Origin: Diphasiastrum complanatum
Lineage: Eukaryota > Streptophyta > Lycopodiopsida > Lycopodiales > Lycopodiaceae
DNA: 64,000 nt
Direction of reading: 5' to 3'
Assembly (NCBI GenBank): GCA_029204225.1
Contig: CM055103.1
Span: 48,551,958-48,615,957, forward strand
Shown here: positions 20,572-32,752 of the stretch, piece by piece
How the letters are laid out: each line of letters opens with the position of its first letter
How positions within the stretch are numbered: position 1 is the stretch's first letter
Position numbers and translations under genes: made by a program
The notes under the pieces: model-generated
Told to the model about the DNA's origin: nothing
Database searches by the model: none
Seen by the model: the letters and a program-made list of their open reading frames with translations, nothing else

Positions 20572-21010
20572 TTATGGATTTGGATCTTGATTGATCCCAA
20601 ATTCTTCGCACATGTTGCTCCTTTTTTCAATATAGTCTGACTTTGTAGATCGCTTGGATCTAGACTTCTGATTTTTCTTCGAGAATAGACCTTGAGGATC
20701 CGATAATGAGCTGGAGGAGGATCTATTTTGTTTGATCTCCTCTTGAAGTAGCATCGAAATGACTTTTGATAGAGTGAGATGATGTTGGGTTGAAATCGCC
20801 ATGACCCAGGTTTCGTAAACTTCAGATAGGCTCGATAGTAGAGTCATTACTGCATTAGAATCTTTAATGACTGAGCCGGTTGTAGTCATCTGCTCCATCA
20901 AATTTTTGAATGTGTTGAGATGGTTCAAAATATATTCTACATTAGACTTCCTTAATGTAAAGAATTTCTTCCTCAAATTTAACTTGGATGTAACATCCCT
21001 GATGTCATAT
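20572..21010 (-). mobile_element. Ty1/Copia gag fragment (UBN2-type)
   Basis: A 134-codon frame has typical Copia gag blocks: 'RKKFFTLRKSNVEYILNHLN', then 'VMTLLSSLSEVYETWVMAI' and 'LTLSKVISMLLQEE', followed by a Ser/Lys-rich tail. The zinc knuckle is cut off. The frame extends upstream to about 21010 without an initiator. It is not continuous with the primer-binding-like site at 20051. Confidence 0.8.
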
Positions 21011-21306
21011 AGGGTTTCTAGGCATTAGAGAAAATATGGGCCCAAAGAGGGCCCTATTAGAAATGCCATGTAGGAGGGAAAAAATAACTATAAAGTGATT
21101 AAAATATCATTTTCTAACTTCTTTACGCATCTGCCTACACTACTTTCCTTGTAAATGAATGTACCTTAGTTTAGTCACATCAAACTTCAATGGTGCTTAA
21201 CCATAGTTAAAGTATAATTTTCAAAATGCTGAAATATTCTCTCCCAATAGTTGGGAACACTCAAAACTTTGAATTAGGAGTGACATTTCATAAACAAAGG
21301 CTATGC

Positions 21307-21420
21307 CATCTCTATCTCTAGGGTCAAACAAGTGTTTTGCACCATCTCTATCTCCAGGGTCAAACAAGTGTTTAGTGCCATCTCTATCTCTTGGGTCAAA
21401 CAAGTGTTTAGCACCATCTC
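21307..21420. repeat. 36-bp minisatellite, three full units and a partial fourth
   Basis: 'catctctatctc' recurs at 21307, 21343, 21379 and 21415. Because 36 is divisible by three, the minus strand reads as a 12-residue repeat (FDPRDRDGTKHL-like). No flanking coding sequence supports a real protein. Confidence 0.93.
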
Positions 21421-21570
21421 CAGCTTTGTTATTATCATTGTGTTGTTTATTGTTTAAGTCATATGTCTTAAAAATATGACAAAGTTACTTATTGTATAAT
21501 TTGTTTTGTCATATGTTATTAAAAGCTAGTTTTTTCTTTAATGGCTTGTGAGTAGTTGTTTTTGTATCGC

Positions 21571-21625
21571 ACACACGCATGCATGGGTGCGTGCGCGCGC
21601 GCGCGCGCACACACACACACACACA
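21571..21625. repeat. Alternating CA / GC microsatellite
   Basis: (CA) and (GT/GC) alternations with 'gcgcgcgcgcgcgcgc' flanked by 'cacacacacacaca'. It is purine-pyrimidine alternating over about 55 bp, a sequence type able to form Z-DNA. Confidence 0.9.
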
Positions 21626-22430
21626 AAGAGCAAGGCATGATCATCTGTCTAGACAATTGACATGTTTCTTTATTAAGATGAACAATTCTCGATGGCCATT
21701 GAGAAATTATGGTGTGATTGTTCGATAGCAATAGTAGCAATAGTGCATGATCATTGTCAAAGGCTAGAGATCAAGAAGAGGACCAGGTGGTTGTCATTTT
21801 TAAAAATCCAACGAGTTTTTGGCACTTTCTTCATATAACAAGAATCACAATTTGTTGGTTAGAGTTTGTGGTTCAAGATAGCTTGCAAGAAGCAAATTTC
21901 TCACAAGTTTGTTGGCAGCAAGGCTCCATGCAAGGAACTTGCCACAAAGATTAGCCATTTGAATGTTGATCTACTCTGCCAGTGTTCGATTCCTTGTTTT
22001 AAAATTGCCATATCTTCATTATACTTATTTGTGAGGCATTGTTAATCATATTTTAGGTCACTCGTAAGTCAATGTATGCTATTATAGAAGGCACGAAGAG
22101 GCCCCATAAATACCATCTTGGAACCATCAATCTTAGGTAGATTTTGAAATTTTAAAGTTCCATAGCTAGATTTGATCTATGATTCATAGAAATTTTAGTT
22201 GATTTTTTCTTGATTGGAGATGCATGTGTACTTGGTAAACCAATTTAAGCATAATGTATGGAATCTCACCTTTAAACTAGATAAATTAGCATATATATGA
22301 GAAGAGCACTAAGCTTCTACTAAGGAAACTACAATTTTACCGTCTTGTTCGTGAGATTATTTTGAATTATAAGGCGATATTGTTAGAGTTATTTGAAACT
22401 ATCATTTTGTCTTGAATTACATAGTTGTCT
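21626..22430. other. No gene recognised
   Basis: Unique-looking AT-rich sequence with no supported coding region between the CA microsatellite and the duplicated histone H3 segment. Confidence 0.5.
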
Positions 22431-23192
22431 CAATCTATGAATTTCTTCTGCTTGTATGTGTTCGTTATTGTGTGTTATTTTTGCAGGTTGATTTGCATTT
22501 TGAGAGCCATGTGTTAGCTCTTGAAGAGGTGGATGGGGCTTATCTTGTTGGTTTGTTTGAAAATACAAATATAGTGTGCCATTCATGCCAAGCAAGTAAC
22601 CATGATGTTCAAGTATATGTCAATGGTGAGTTGTATTCAAGGAGGACGAGCTTAGAGTCCTATCATTTTTCTTACTACTAGAACAATGGCTTCTCTTTGT
22701 GCATGCATAATGCAACTTACTAAAGTGATATGGTCGTAGGCACAAATAGATATAAATATATTTATCTTGTAAGTGCATGCACATTTATTATGATGCAAGC
22801 TACCAAATTAGGTTTTTACTCGTTCACTCTTCATGGTCATGGGCACTCATTCTTCTTGCTAGAGAGAGCGTCCTTTGTGATTTACAATAAGAAAATGTCA
22901 ACGTTTTTCTACTTTGTGGTTGATGGTGGATGATGTTGCGAAGAGGTTACTACTTTTTGTATTATTCACAACTTGGCAATGTATATTCATACTCCAATAA
23001 TCTACTTTTATGTTAAAATGCTTATGTAAAACCATCAATTTAAATTATGTTCATTGCATGGTAATCATATCATCAATCTACATTATTTTCTAGAATCAAA
23101 TTGACAATGAACTAGCATAGTAGATACATTTCTAGTAAGATCATTTAGCTAAACTAGAAATCTTCTTTCACATAATCTTACAAAATTTCCTC
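22431..23192 (+). repeat. Copy A of an inverted 762-bp duplication (partner 51774-52535)
   Basis: The sequence from 'tctcaatctatgaat' to 'tcttacaaaatttcc' reappears in reverse complement at 51774-52535 with high identity. It contains a histone H3 terminal exon, an adjoining intron part and about 540 bp of downstream sequence. Confidence 0.93.
22487..22655 (+). pseudogene. Histone H3 pseudogene, terminal exon, copy A
   Basis: After an acceptor 'tttttgcag' the reading is VDLHFESHVLALEEVDGAYL, then 'VGLFENTN'. This aligns with the H3 core helix 2 region. A 1-base insertion near 22566 shifts the frame. The shifted frame then gives 'CAIHAKQVTMM' and ends 'CIQGGRA' followed by TAG, exactly where H3 ends in RIRGERA. 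One codon is missing after 'ESH' compared with H3 and with copy B. The upstream exon and N-terminal tail are absent. Ends and wording fit canonical/H3.3-type H3 better than the centromeric variant. Confidence 0.87.
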
Positions 23193-23687
23193 GTTTGTTT
23201 TGAGTAGAGATTCAATGCTTCTCACGTTGCTCTCAATGCAAAGCTTTAGATGAAAATTTGATGCATCTATTCTTTGATTATAATTGTGATGCATCTATTC
23301 TCTTAAACACTATTATGATGTTTGAACTAAGTGATAAAAAGCATTGTGAGAGTTGATAGAGGCGCTTCATGATGTGGGTTTAAGAAAAGAGCAATATTAG
23401 TCTAAATACTAGATGGGATAAAATTGGGAATTAATCAGAATGGACTATGTGTGTGATTGAGAATTGAGTTCTTGCATTGTTGCAAATCTGATTTCTGGTT
23501 AGTTTCAAGAAGGCCTGTTGTGTGCTAGTTCTTTGAAACTAAGTGCTTCAGTAAACCAAAAAAAAGTAAAGAACTGTAATAAAGAATAGTGATTTCATGT
23601 GGTTGTCCACTAGTTGTGGTTCTCTGCTTCCTTATTGTGCATGCGAAAGAGTTCTACTTTGTGAAAGAATCTTAAAGTAGATCCGTG
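23193..23687. other. No gene recognised
   Basis: AT-rich spacer between the duplicated H3 segment and a gag-like frame. Nothing further is identifiable. Confidence 0.5.
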
Positions 23688-24141
23688 ATGGCCGTGCAGA
23701 AATCCACTCTGGAAGAGGTCCAGCAACAACTGAAGCACCAGATGGTCCAAATCGACCAAGTACGAGACGGATCATCTAATGCAATGACAGTCGATGCTCC
23801 TCTAGTGAAGCCCGAGGACATTCAATTTTAGACCCCACAGGCCTCAGCCATCCGGATGGAAAAATATGTAAGGCTAATCCAGGAACGGGAAGCCAAAAAG
23901 CAAAATTTTGAGAACATTGTGACCAAACAAGAGAAGATCATCCTGGAGTCCCAGAAGCAGTTGGAAGACACTACGAAGGCCCTGCAACAAGTCTTGGACA
24001 AGGTGAACCAACTATGAGACACGACATGCAAGGCTCAAGCAGGTGCTCAATCAATAAAGCCACGGGATGATGATGGGAATGATAGCGCAGGAAATCAAGG
24101 CGGGCAGTTGCATGTAGAAGGTATGAAGAGAACTAGCTTTT
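23688..24141 (+). pseudogene. Coiled-coil, gag-like frame interrupted by stops
   Basis: From an ATG at 23688 the frame runs about 150 codons with in-frame TAG (after 'VKPEDIQF') and TGA (after 'LDKVNQL'). It is rich in Gln, Glu and Lys in heptad-like order ('TLEEVQQQLKHQMVQIDQVR', 'KQEKIILESQKQLEDTTKAL'). This resembles the N-terminal part of some plant Gypsy gag proteins and the coiled coil at 48.9 kb. Identification as gag is inference from composition and from the TE surroundings. Confidence 0.45.
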
Positions 24142-24451
24142 GAAAGGATGATTCAAGCCTCTGTTGGGTTGTGAGATGCTAATCAATAGTAAAGCTGTTG
24201 GAGGGCATCTGAAGGACTGAGGAAACTGTCTTTTCCAGTCTTGAGCCTCTTCTTTTTGATCTAAGAACCTGCAAAAAAGTGAAACCCTGTTTTTAAACAC
24301 ATGATCTCAAAAAACAAGAAATTTGTGGGTTGTGGACGTTGTCCAGCGCTTTTGGAGAAGAGCTGGAATCCGAGGATATAGCGCTGGTTGAGCTTGGATG
24401 GTGCGACTGCAGATCCGAGGCATCGTGAGTCGCGTCAGGCCTCTGTTGGCG

Positions 24452-24454
<3 letters not shown>

Positions 24455-24490
<36 letters not shown>
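24455..24490. repeat. (TC)18 microsatellite
   Basis: 36 bp of pure TC. Confidence 0.97.
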
Positions 24491-24492
<2 letters not shown>

Positions 24493-24577
24493 GTGGTGAT
24501 TCAGTCCAGCCCTCTGCTCGCGATTTGCTCGCGATCTGACTCTCGGGCAGGAGGGCGCGAGTTAGGTGTAGAAAGGA

Positions 24578-24597
24578 GGGGGGGGGGGGGGGGGGGG
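24578..24597. repeat. Homopolymer G20
   Basis: Twenty consecutive G followed by CCC. The length is likely unreliable in any assembly. Confidence 0.95.
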
Positions 24598-24871
24598 CCC
24601 TTTAACATGCTAAAAAAAATTGTTTTTCTTTGATGCATGTTGGGTCTGCATGGCCCCTCAGATGGCCATAGTTCATGTGAAGTTTTTTTGTAGTAATAAT
24701 AGGAGTTTCATTCTTTATGGGTTCTTAGAATATTTTTTTGATTCTAAGTCAAATAATAGTTTTTGACTTATTTTCTAGGTGTAAGTTGTCGATTGCTAAA
24801 AGAATTGTTTTTTGTGGGGTTTCGGATGGTTTCCACAATTCTTATCGCAATTCTTTGTTGTGTTGGCAGTT

Positions 24872-26450
24872 ATGGCCGACATGGAACAAGAATTATTTGG
24901 TGAGGGAGTTCCGTCACCGGTTCGGAGTGTGGGAAGCCCGGACAACAGTCCGCAGTCTATTCTGGATGTGATAGGCAAAGCACTGCTAAAAATCCACCAG
25001 AGTAACAAGCAGCGGGACGAGCAAATCAAATTTCTTTTGTCTAAGCATGATGCGACACCTTCTTCACACTTAGATTTTCAGCCAAAAGTTTTTTCGGGGG
25101 ACAAGAAATTTAAGCAGCCGACAATAGTGGAGTCTTGGATTAACAGGTGGAATAGCTATTTTGGTCTGCATGGAGTAACTGAGGAGAACCACATTTCTTC
25201 AGTACTGATTTTTTTGGAAGGTAAAGCCATGTCATGGTGGCGAGATCTCGATCCCAAGCCAGTCACTTGGGATGCTTTTCGGGAGGTATTCCTGAAAGCA
25301 TTTATGACTGTGGATGAAAGAGACTCATATCGGCATTTTGTGGAGCTTAAGATGGGGTCACGTGACTTGGACACTTATGTCCAAGAGTTCATAGATCTTC
25401 TTACTAAAGTGCTGCGTTTTCCGAAAAAGTGCGCTGAGTGGCAGTTTGTGAATGGGTTGCCAGCGGATTTTCAGAATGAATGCAAGCGCAATTCTTTGAA
25501 CTCGTTGGAGGATGCCATTCGGATCGCACGTGTGTACGATCAGACAGTGGTAGCTTCTAGGAAACGGGGGCAAGAGAAAAGCTCAACAAATTTTCGCGCG
25601 AAAAAAGTCAAAAAAGTTTATTGATGAACTTGAGAGTATGACTTATCAGAAACCCAAGTCAGTGAAGAAATCGAAGAAAAAATCTAAGTCATTAGTCAGA
25701 GATGCCTTCAAACAGGGGTTGTGCTTCAATTGTGGCAAGGCGGGCCATCTGGCTAAAGAGTGTCAGCTAAAGAACAAGTCCTCATCTAATCTTATGACAG
25801 TTGATTTGCCAGCAGGTAAAATGGAAATTGATGTTATTAATAGTACTTGTGAATGTCAATTCAGTACATTGTCTTTTGGTCCTCACAATTTGTTTCGAGT
25901 AAGGGGCAAGTTGTTAGGGAAAGATGTAAATGTATTATTGGATTCGGGCAGTACTCATAATTTTATTAATTTTCAACTTGTGCAGAGACTCCAGGTGCCT
26001 ACCAAGCCAAGTGGCCATCGTTATGTGGTTAAGCTTGCGTCGAGCGCATATACTGAAGTTTTTGAAGTAATGGTTTTGGATTTGGAGCTGGATCTTCAAG
26101 GCCATATTGAGAAGATTAATCTCCATGTTTTAAACCTAGGCCAATCGGACATAATTTTAGGATATGAGTGGTTCTTTAGTAAATCTGATAGTTTGCAAAT
26201 TGATTTTAAGAAGCACGAGTTACGATTCATAGATTCTTGTGGTAAAGTTGTATCCTTTTTTGGTGATGATACTGGAACTCAGTTTCCGATGGTTACGTTG
26301 GCGGAATTAATAAAGGAAGCTCATAATTTTGATTGTTACTATCTTGTTTTAAAATCTTGCTTAAGAATAATAGTACTAAATCGATTATTGATAGTAATTT
26401 CATTGTGAATGATGAAAATCGATATGGTAATTTAGATCATTTTCAATGTC
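24872..26450 (+). mobile_element. Ty3/Gypsy gag-protease fragment
   Basis: Gag starts at the ATG at 24872 ('MADMEQELFGEG'). The capsid-like core includes 'VESWINRWNSYFGLHGV', 'LEGKAMSWWRDLD' and 'TYVQEFIDLLTKVLRF', and stops at 25624 with TGA. The next frame (25638-26408) carries a lysine-rich linker, a CCHC knuckle 'CFNCGKAGHLAKEC' and a protease with 'VLLDSGSTHNFINFQLVQRL' and 'DIILGYEWF'. RT, RNase H and integrase are missing, as the sequence becomes unrelated near 26450. The stop between gag and protease could be a lesion or a programmed boundary. Confidence 0.88.
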
Positions 26451-27640
26451 ATCTTAGGGAAAATCATTGACCTTTGACACAATTGAACCACTGACAATTG
26501 CCCTGATGACTAAGTTTGCACAACTTGATAAGTAGTTGCTGGTGTCGGGAATCCGGGTATCGTCTGTCCCAGATACATATTTTCTATTAATTTTTGGTGC
26601 CACTACATGCAACTTCGTGTACGATGACTTATTCCATGAAATTGCTAGAAAAGGAATTTTTTTATTCCACAACAAGGGTCTAACCCTTGAGGCAAACCTT
26701 CACATGTTGGAATAGCTCGAGAGTTTGCTAGGGAAATGGAACTAGCTGGTTATAGACGATAGACCAACAACCAGCTAAATCTCCTGAAGTGAACTAAGGA
26801 TGACAACATATACAATTGCAGATGTGAACATGTATTGAGTAAAGCATTGTCTCTATTAAGTTAACAACATACATTATAGATCTCTGACTAGCATGAAAAC
26901 AACCAAAACTCATTCAATAATTGCAATGATATTAAAACTCATATGAAACATTAAGATATCCAACAATAGGACCAGATTTTCCTTCAAGAGGAAGCTTCAT
27001 AGTACATATGATAACAAAAGAACACGGTTCATCAACTATTGATGAAAGCTAGAACACCTGGAAAACTCAATGTGGGCATCTATGGCCAATGTGAGTAATC
27101 TCAACAGCTTACTATCAGTGCTCTAGATCTAATATTGACTAGTGAATTTAATTATTCTCTTCAGCTACAGCAAAGATGGCTGCAGCTGTCCTGCACTCAT
27201 CCTACAGAATTATGAGTCCAATTCTTTGCTGAAAAGTGCTACCAGTTGTAGCAACTTGCAAGGGCTTTTGCTGGGAACTTACACTTGAACAACAAATCCT
27301 AGTGCTGGAACATTCTAAGAAGGGCGGAAGAATGGCAACAATCACAGTTGTCTTGCTTCTTGATTTCAGACATAGCTTCTAACTTCTGCTCAAGAGCTGT
27401 ATCACTGCCTTTTGACATTAGCACAATTGTAGTATAACTGCCTTTTAACATTGTTTCTTGGTTTCCAAGAAGAGGCTCGAACTTGGGACCAGAGAAACTT
27501 TGGATGCTGAGCCATCCCTGTTGGGAAGCCTTTTAACATTCTCAATTGCCTTATCACTTCCTCATGAAAGAAGATCATCTTCTGCATATCACCTGAAATG
27601 ATTCTCTAGGGGCTTTTATAGGTCTGATCTGTAACAAATT
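26451..27640. other. No independent gene; 3' flank of the cyclin gene
   Basis: No supported coding region on either strand. The part next to 27640 should include the 3' UTR of the minus-strand cyclin. A frame at 27587-27430 (minus) ending 'SLFLETK' is compatible with an alternative last exon but does not join in phase. Confidence 0.5.
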
Positions 27641-30600
27641 CTAGATTGTGGATATGCTTACTGCTGAATTTCCCAGAGTTGAAAGAGCTTTGCAGTCTAT
27701 TTCAGCAACATGGCCAGGAGAAGGAATGATGTAGTTGAGGCATGGGTCTACAACCAGGTCCACTAGAATTTGATAGCAACTCTGCATTTCATTCTGTAAA
27801 ACAACCCAGCTTACTGTATTAAATGTCTAGCTTAACATGAAAATGCAATTAGAAAAATGAAAACAACAAAGCAAAATTTAACTTCCATATCCAGCTTAGG
27901 TATACATATGAACTAAAGAAGTTACCTATAAGAATACCACTTCTAACGAGGATTCACTATCCAAAGAAAGTTAGATATGTTGCCCTGGCTACGTAGTACA
28001 TCATAATTTAGAATTAGGTGAGTGAGATGGGTCACTATGTCTTGTAATAGTAGCTTATAACTGGCACGTTTTTGTGCTTAGTTCTTTACAAACTCATTTT
28101 CTGAATCACAGTTGCAATACCATATCAATTCCCATAGCCTTTTGCAATGCAGCAATGTGGGAGGTAGCTTGCAGAGGCACACATTCGTCCAGTATGCATT
28201 GGATCACACACATGCTTATTATGGATGGCTGATATACCATAATCTCCACCTCTGCATTGTAAGAGGATCAGGCAACCTGGTTATAACATTCTTTAATACT
28301 GACCATTGTCCTCTTGAAGGGATTGCTTTCTCATTATACTAACATAGTAATTTGCTTGAAGCTGCAACACAACATTATTAGCTCATTTTACAGGTATAAG
28401 GGGTATAGTGCACTCTTGGAAGTGCTTAAGCCAGAGCTACAATTAGGAGTCAAACCACATAAAGTTCAAAATTCCACTGAGATTACTCACAAATCTTTCT
28501 CTTCCTTACAAAATTGGGCAAGTCAGAAGGAGTGTTCCAAATTTGTTCTTTCAGACTCCAGTTTGAAACATCAACTATGTAACATTCCTGCAAATCTACC
28601 GGTGTTGATACATGGCTCTGCTGTTAAAACTGGGGAAGATGTCTGGTTGTCATAATCAGCTTGGGAACAGACCAGAAAGCAAGCCAAAGAAGAAAAAAAA
28701 TATTTTGAATGCATGACGTGTAGATTCCTCTTAGCCACATCTATATTCAAAAGCCTTGACAATTTACTGAAATACAGAATGATTTCCTACCAGCATATGC
28801 CTCTCTCTATATTAGCACAGTTTTCATGTAGCCAGATAGAAACATGAACATTAAGCAATGTGCTATATCATTACCTGGCAGGATGCCTTGAACCAATTCA
28901 TCTGCTCTATCAAGTATTCTTCCCATTAGACATCGAGGAACTCCTAAGACCAGAAGGTGATCAATGATGTTGCCTAAAAAGTCCAGTGCAGTGACAGTAA
29001 CAGCAAACCAGCCAATAGATTTTAGTACAGTCACCTCCATTTTACGTATGCTTTCCTCAGAAAACTGTATACATGAAAGCACCTGCACAAAATCCAAATC
29101 CGCCAAATCATTAAATTTTTTCACATTTATGATAACTATGTAGCAGCATCCTTTCCTATGCTTCTGTCCGAAAGTAGTGTCACCAAATATTTTGCAAGGC
29201 AGCACTGTGGAAAGATAGAAATGTAGCATGGCTCATACGGATCACTGTATCCCAGAATCAGTTTATGCAGATGGGCCAGTATCAATATTGTGATCACTAA
29301 GCCCAGATCGGAGTACGAACAATAAATGGAGCAAATGACACTAAAGTGCATGAAGTGTGTGCACGTGGCTTGCAAAGGAAGGAAAAACGAAATTGCAAGG
29401 AGAAATTTTCTTGAGTAAGAAGAGAGAAAGCGAATGCTCCTAATTCAAAACCAGAAAAGGGGAGAGCATGGACCATGAAGGAGAAAATTAGAGAAAGGAA
29501 AAGCAAGAAGGGGTTCACCTAGGCTGGAGAGGAGAAAATTTAAGCAAAGATCAAAGATAATTTAAAACATCAGTGCAGCAATAAGGCAGAATTTTAGGAA
29601 AATGGCATCTCAGAGACTTTGCCTTAGGAGAGAAACCAGATTGAGAGGGCCAACTAGCACAGAAGAATGGACCCTTTTGTCCTTGAAATGCAAATCAATT
29701 AAAAAGTGATTCTATGAGGGTCATCATTCATTGAAAGGGTAGGCTGTGTGAAAGTGGTATTATTTCCAATAGGAATGGATGAAGTCATTTGCATAGGGGA
29801 ATATATGCTCATTGAAAGCAAATGTTTGGAAATGGAAGAGGCTGGTTTCAACTACCATCCCAATGAGATGGATCTCTCTGATGTACAGGATTGTTGTAGA
29901 GTTTTTCCTGCAACTGTTTGTGATTCAGAAAACTGTGCTCTTTGACCATAAATCTGGATTCTGAACCACAATATGAATGCACTTAAGATGTGTTATTGAC
30001 AAATTTTGAGGAGAGTTGGGTTGCCATGTGTGATCATGAGTGATAGGTGAGCAGCATTAATGTCTGTAGCAAACACCAAGGTCTGTAGCCAACAGGCATT
30101 TCATGTTTGCAAGTGCATTTCTTTGACTTATCTTGTAAATGTCGTCCTCTAATGCAACATTAGTGTCTCTAAGATGCTCTTGAGGTTGGTTCAACATAGA
30201 TATGCTTCCTTTGCATTATTTTGGATAATTGTTCAAGTGATTGATAGATTTTTAGAGCCCCAAGTCATCTTAGGTGGTGACGTGGACAAAAAATGTTCCA
30301 AATCTTTTGGACGAGAGAGCATCTTGAATGACCTAGCAATTGCTTAGTTTAGGTCTTTGATAAAGTTTGACAGCAACAGCACGCACCTGGAAGCCCGAGA
30401 GTCTGGGGGCATGACTGTCTTCAAATTTTGCTGCTATCCAGAGACAGGCACTTGCAGCTACCAGAAGATTTTCCAATTTTCCATCCTGAGTGTAACACAA
30501 CCATTATCATGAAGACTTTCCTCGAAAGCTCTAGTTACTTGAAAAATGTAAAGCATATCATATGAACCCCTGTGAAATTAAATGGGATCTTACCGAGAGG

Positions 30601-32752
30601 ACGCTTTGAGTAGAGAGAAATTTGTCGAGTAAACCTATTGCACGTGCAGCGATTAGGATGCTAATTTGGAGTTCTTCTTTAAGCTGCAGACACAGACACG
30701 ATTTTTCATTGTACAAGGCCAACTATCTAATCTGGTTCAGTGCTAACAAAGACAATAATGGCACACTGCTATCCTAACTTGCTTGCCAAAAACCTATATA
30801 TCCATTTAAAAAAACCTACAGAAATATTAATTCACCTATCAAGAAATATTTTGTAGGTTTCCACAACGTACATGTTTGAGCGAGCCCCTTGTAGGCTATG
30901 AGCATATCGAATATTAGACTCTAGGTTTTCATTTTCATATGAAGTAGTAATTAAATGCTTTGATCTAAATATTTTAAAAGTAAATAGTTTGGCTCTTGAC
31001 TTTAATACATTTTTTGAACAAGGTGCAGATGTAGTCTCTTGTTAACCATAAAGACCATATAAATATTTTTACATTATTTAAATTTTTATATAAAATAAAA
31101 TGCAAAACGCAAACATTTTGATATTGATTATTGCATCACCTAAAGCTAGACTCTACATAAAAATGGGTTTTTATAAAAATTTAGCCTGCTCTGGAGATGT
31201 TTTCTATTTATTCTCCGAGACTTCCCAGTATAAAGCCAATATGCTCTCGGCCCATGAGTTGCTACAAAGCCTATCAAAAAACGTTTTAATAGGTTTTGGT
31301 GTCACGCTATAGAAAAAGTTTTTTGAGATTCCTAAGACATGGTCATCACCTAGATGTCAGGTGCTAGATTCAAATGAGAGTCACATAAGGGGACATCCAG
31401 AGAAGTGTTCTAAGACATCAACAGGCTTTCAACCTTAGATGCTCTGCATATGATTCTGACAGAGAACTGCAGACCAGACACAAGTTAATTTCATTGCAGA
31501 TGTTAAATTGTGGTTTAAGCGATGACAAAGTTAATAATGATATTGATATCCTACGACATCAAGTCTTCTCCTAGATGTCAGGAACTACGCATCTTAGGCT
31601 AGTCAATGCGAACAGCTTCCAGTAGATTTCGAGATTTCAGCGGTAGTCAATCGAACATGAAATCGAGCGATTTACAGATGAAAGATAATTTTGGGATGTG
31701 GAGATCCTGGTTTAAGATTGCGGCTATCTTTGAGAGAAAAATGCGTCTCATCACTTGATTATAGCAAATGAAAACGACTGACACTTTGTTATAAATAATT
31801 CATGAGAGTATTGTATAGTTTACGAGAACCTTTTATAGGATCGGAGTGTGCCTTCATTTTCCATTTTCAGTAACATAGCATTTAAAGTCTCCGTCAAGAA
31901 TAAATATCATAGATATGTTTTACAAGGTCGCATGAACCCAACCTTAAAGATCTGAAGTACACCTTTTCTACGAAGGGCAGCTGCTTGAGAAGTCCGCTGT
32001 TCTTCTGAGCAGATTCCTGACTGATTTCCTTTCAGGCGTTCAATGTAAGCTTTAGAAGGTCGATAGAGACCCGAGTATTCCTTTTGAAGCAAGTTTGCCA
32101 TGGATTCTCGAAATTCAAGCACAGAAATCTCATGCTTAGCACAAGAATCTATGCTATACACACCAGCAACTTCGTCAAACGCAATGGTTTCCTCTTGATT
32201 AGCAGAGTGATTTTTTTCCGACAGCCCTGGAGAGAAATTTAAGAATTTAGTACAAGATTGAAGGGAGCTACTTGCGCAGGAAATTGAGTTCACCTCAGGG
32301 CGGCTGCCTTCAGCACTTTCTGGTGTTTCCAGCGGGGGTAGCTTTAGGTTATAATGAACATATGGAACCGAAGAATTGAGACACAGATAACCATTCTCTA
32401 AGTTTTGAGCTGGAGGTCTACTTTCCTCGAACAGGCTTTCTGCGCATAAGAAGTTATAGCTTTTATTGACGCATTGGGAGGATAGATTAGAACTGCAGCG
32501 ATTGTCAAGTACCAATTCAACTAGAGAGCTGGATCGGCATGATTGTTGGAAAAGGCTATCCAAGCTCTCTTTGCACAACAGGTCTAGTAAAACCTTATCC
32601 TCACTCTTCTTTCTCTCCTCTCCCCACCTCGACATTCTTTTGCAGCTTTGCCTCATTTCACGATTCTGCGTTCGCACCCTTACCTTTCTGGCACGTAACC
32701 CCTTTCGCAAAAATTTTTCTCGGTTTCTTGGCATGGAGACTTGAAGACACAT
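27641..32752 (-). CDS. Divergent D-type-like cyclin, six exons
   Basis: Exons on the minus strand: 32752-31943, 30683-30594, 30485-30387, 29082-28875, 28251-28121, 27793-27641. All introns are GT-AG, phases close, and the product is 496 residues. The N-terminal 200 residues are low-conservation and contain LLCKE at residues 58-62, matching the LxCxE retinoblastoma-binding motif of plant D cyclins. The cyclin N-box runs from about residue 210 to 345: 'MANLLQKEYSGLYRPSKAYI', 'ARAIGLLDKFLSTQSVLS', 'VAASACLWIAAKFED', 'SEESIRKMEVTVLKSIGW'. The C-terminal fold follows ('YQPSIISMCVIQCILDE', 'MQSCYQILVDLVVDP'). It would bind a CDK and control G1 progression if typical. The usual Trp of the 'WI.KV' segment is absent (GVLQIF instead) and the N-terminus is longer than usual, so it may be a divergent subgroup. 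The start at 32752 is the first in-frame ATG; 32734 is an alternative. Confidence 0.82.

Noticed and set aside
21221-21403. Minus-strand ORF with repeated DPRDRDG, similar to calcium-binding loops
   Set aside because: It is the translation of a 36-bp minisatellite whose length happens to be a multiple of three. No flanking coding sequence or domain supports it.
22730-22933. ORF with 'LHGHGHSFFLL', reminiscent of the copper-binding HLHGH motif of laccase or ascorbate oxidase
   Set aside because: The rest of the frame has no cupredoxin features, and it lies in the 3' flank of the H3 pseudogene. It is also present in the inverted copy B with the same non-coding context, so the match is coincidence.
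24578-24597. Possible G-quadruplex at the G20 run (and G15 at 9581)
   Set aside because: Single homopolymers of this length are common assembly or sequencing artefacts, and no conserved four-tract arrangement is present.
27402-27587. Possible additional terminal exon of the cyclin ('SLVPSSSLFLETK' frame)
   Set aside because: It cannot be joined in phase to the donor at 27662, and the preceding exon already reaches an in-frame stop at 27641. It is kept only as an alternative to be tested with cDNA.
28314-28655. Plus-strand ORF of 113 codons
   Set aside because: It lies inside intron 4 of the minus-strand cyclin and partly over exon-adjacent sequence, with no recognisable domain.
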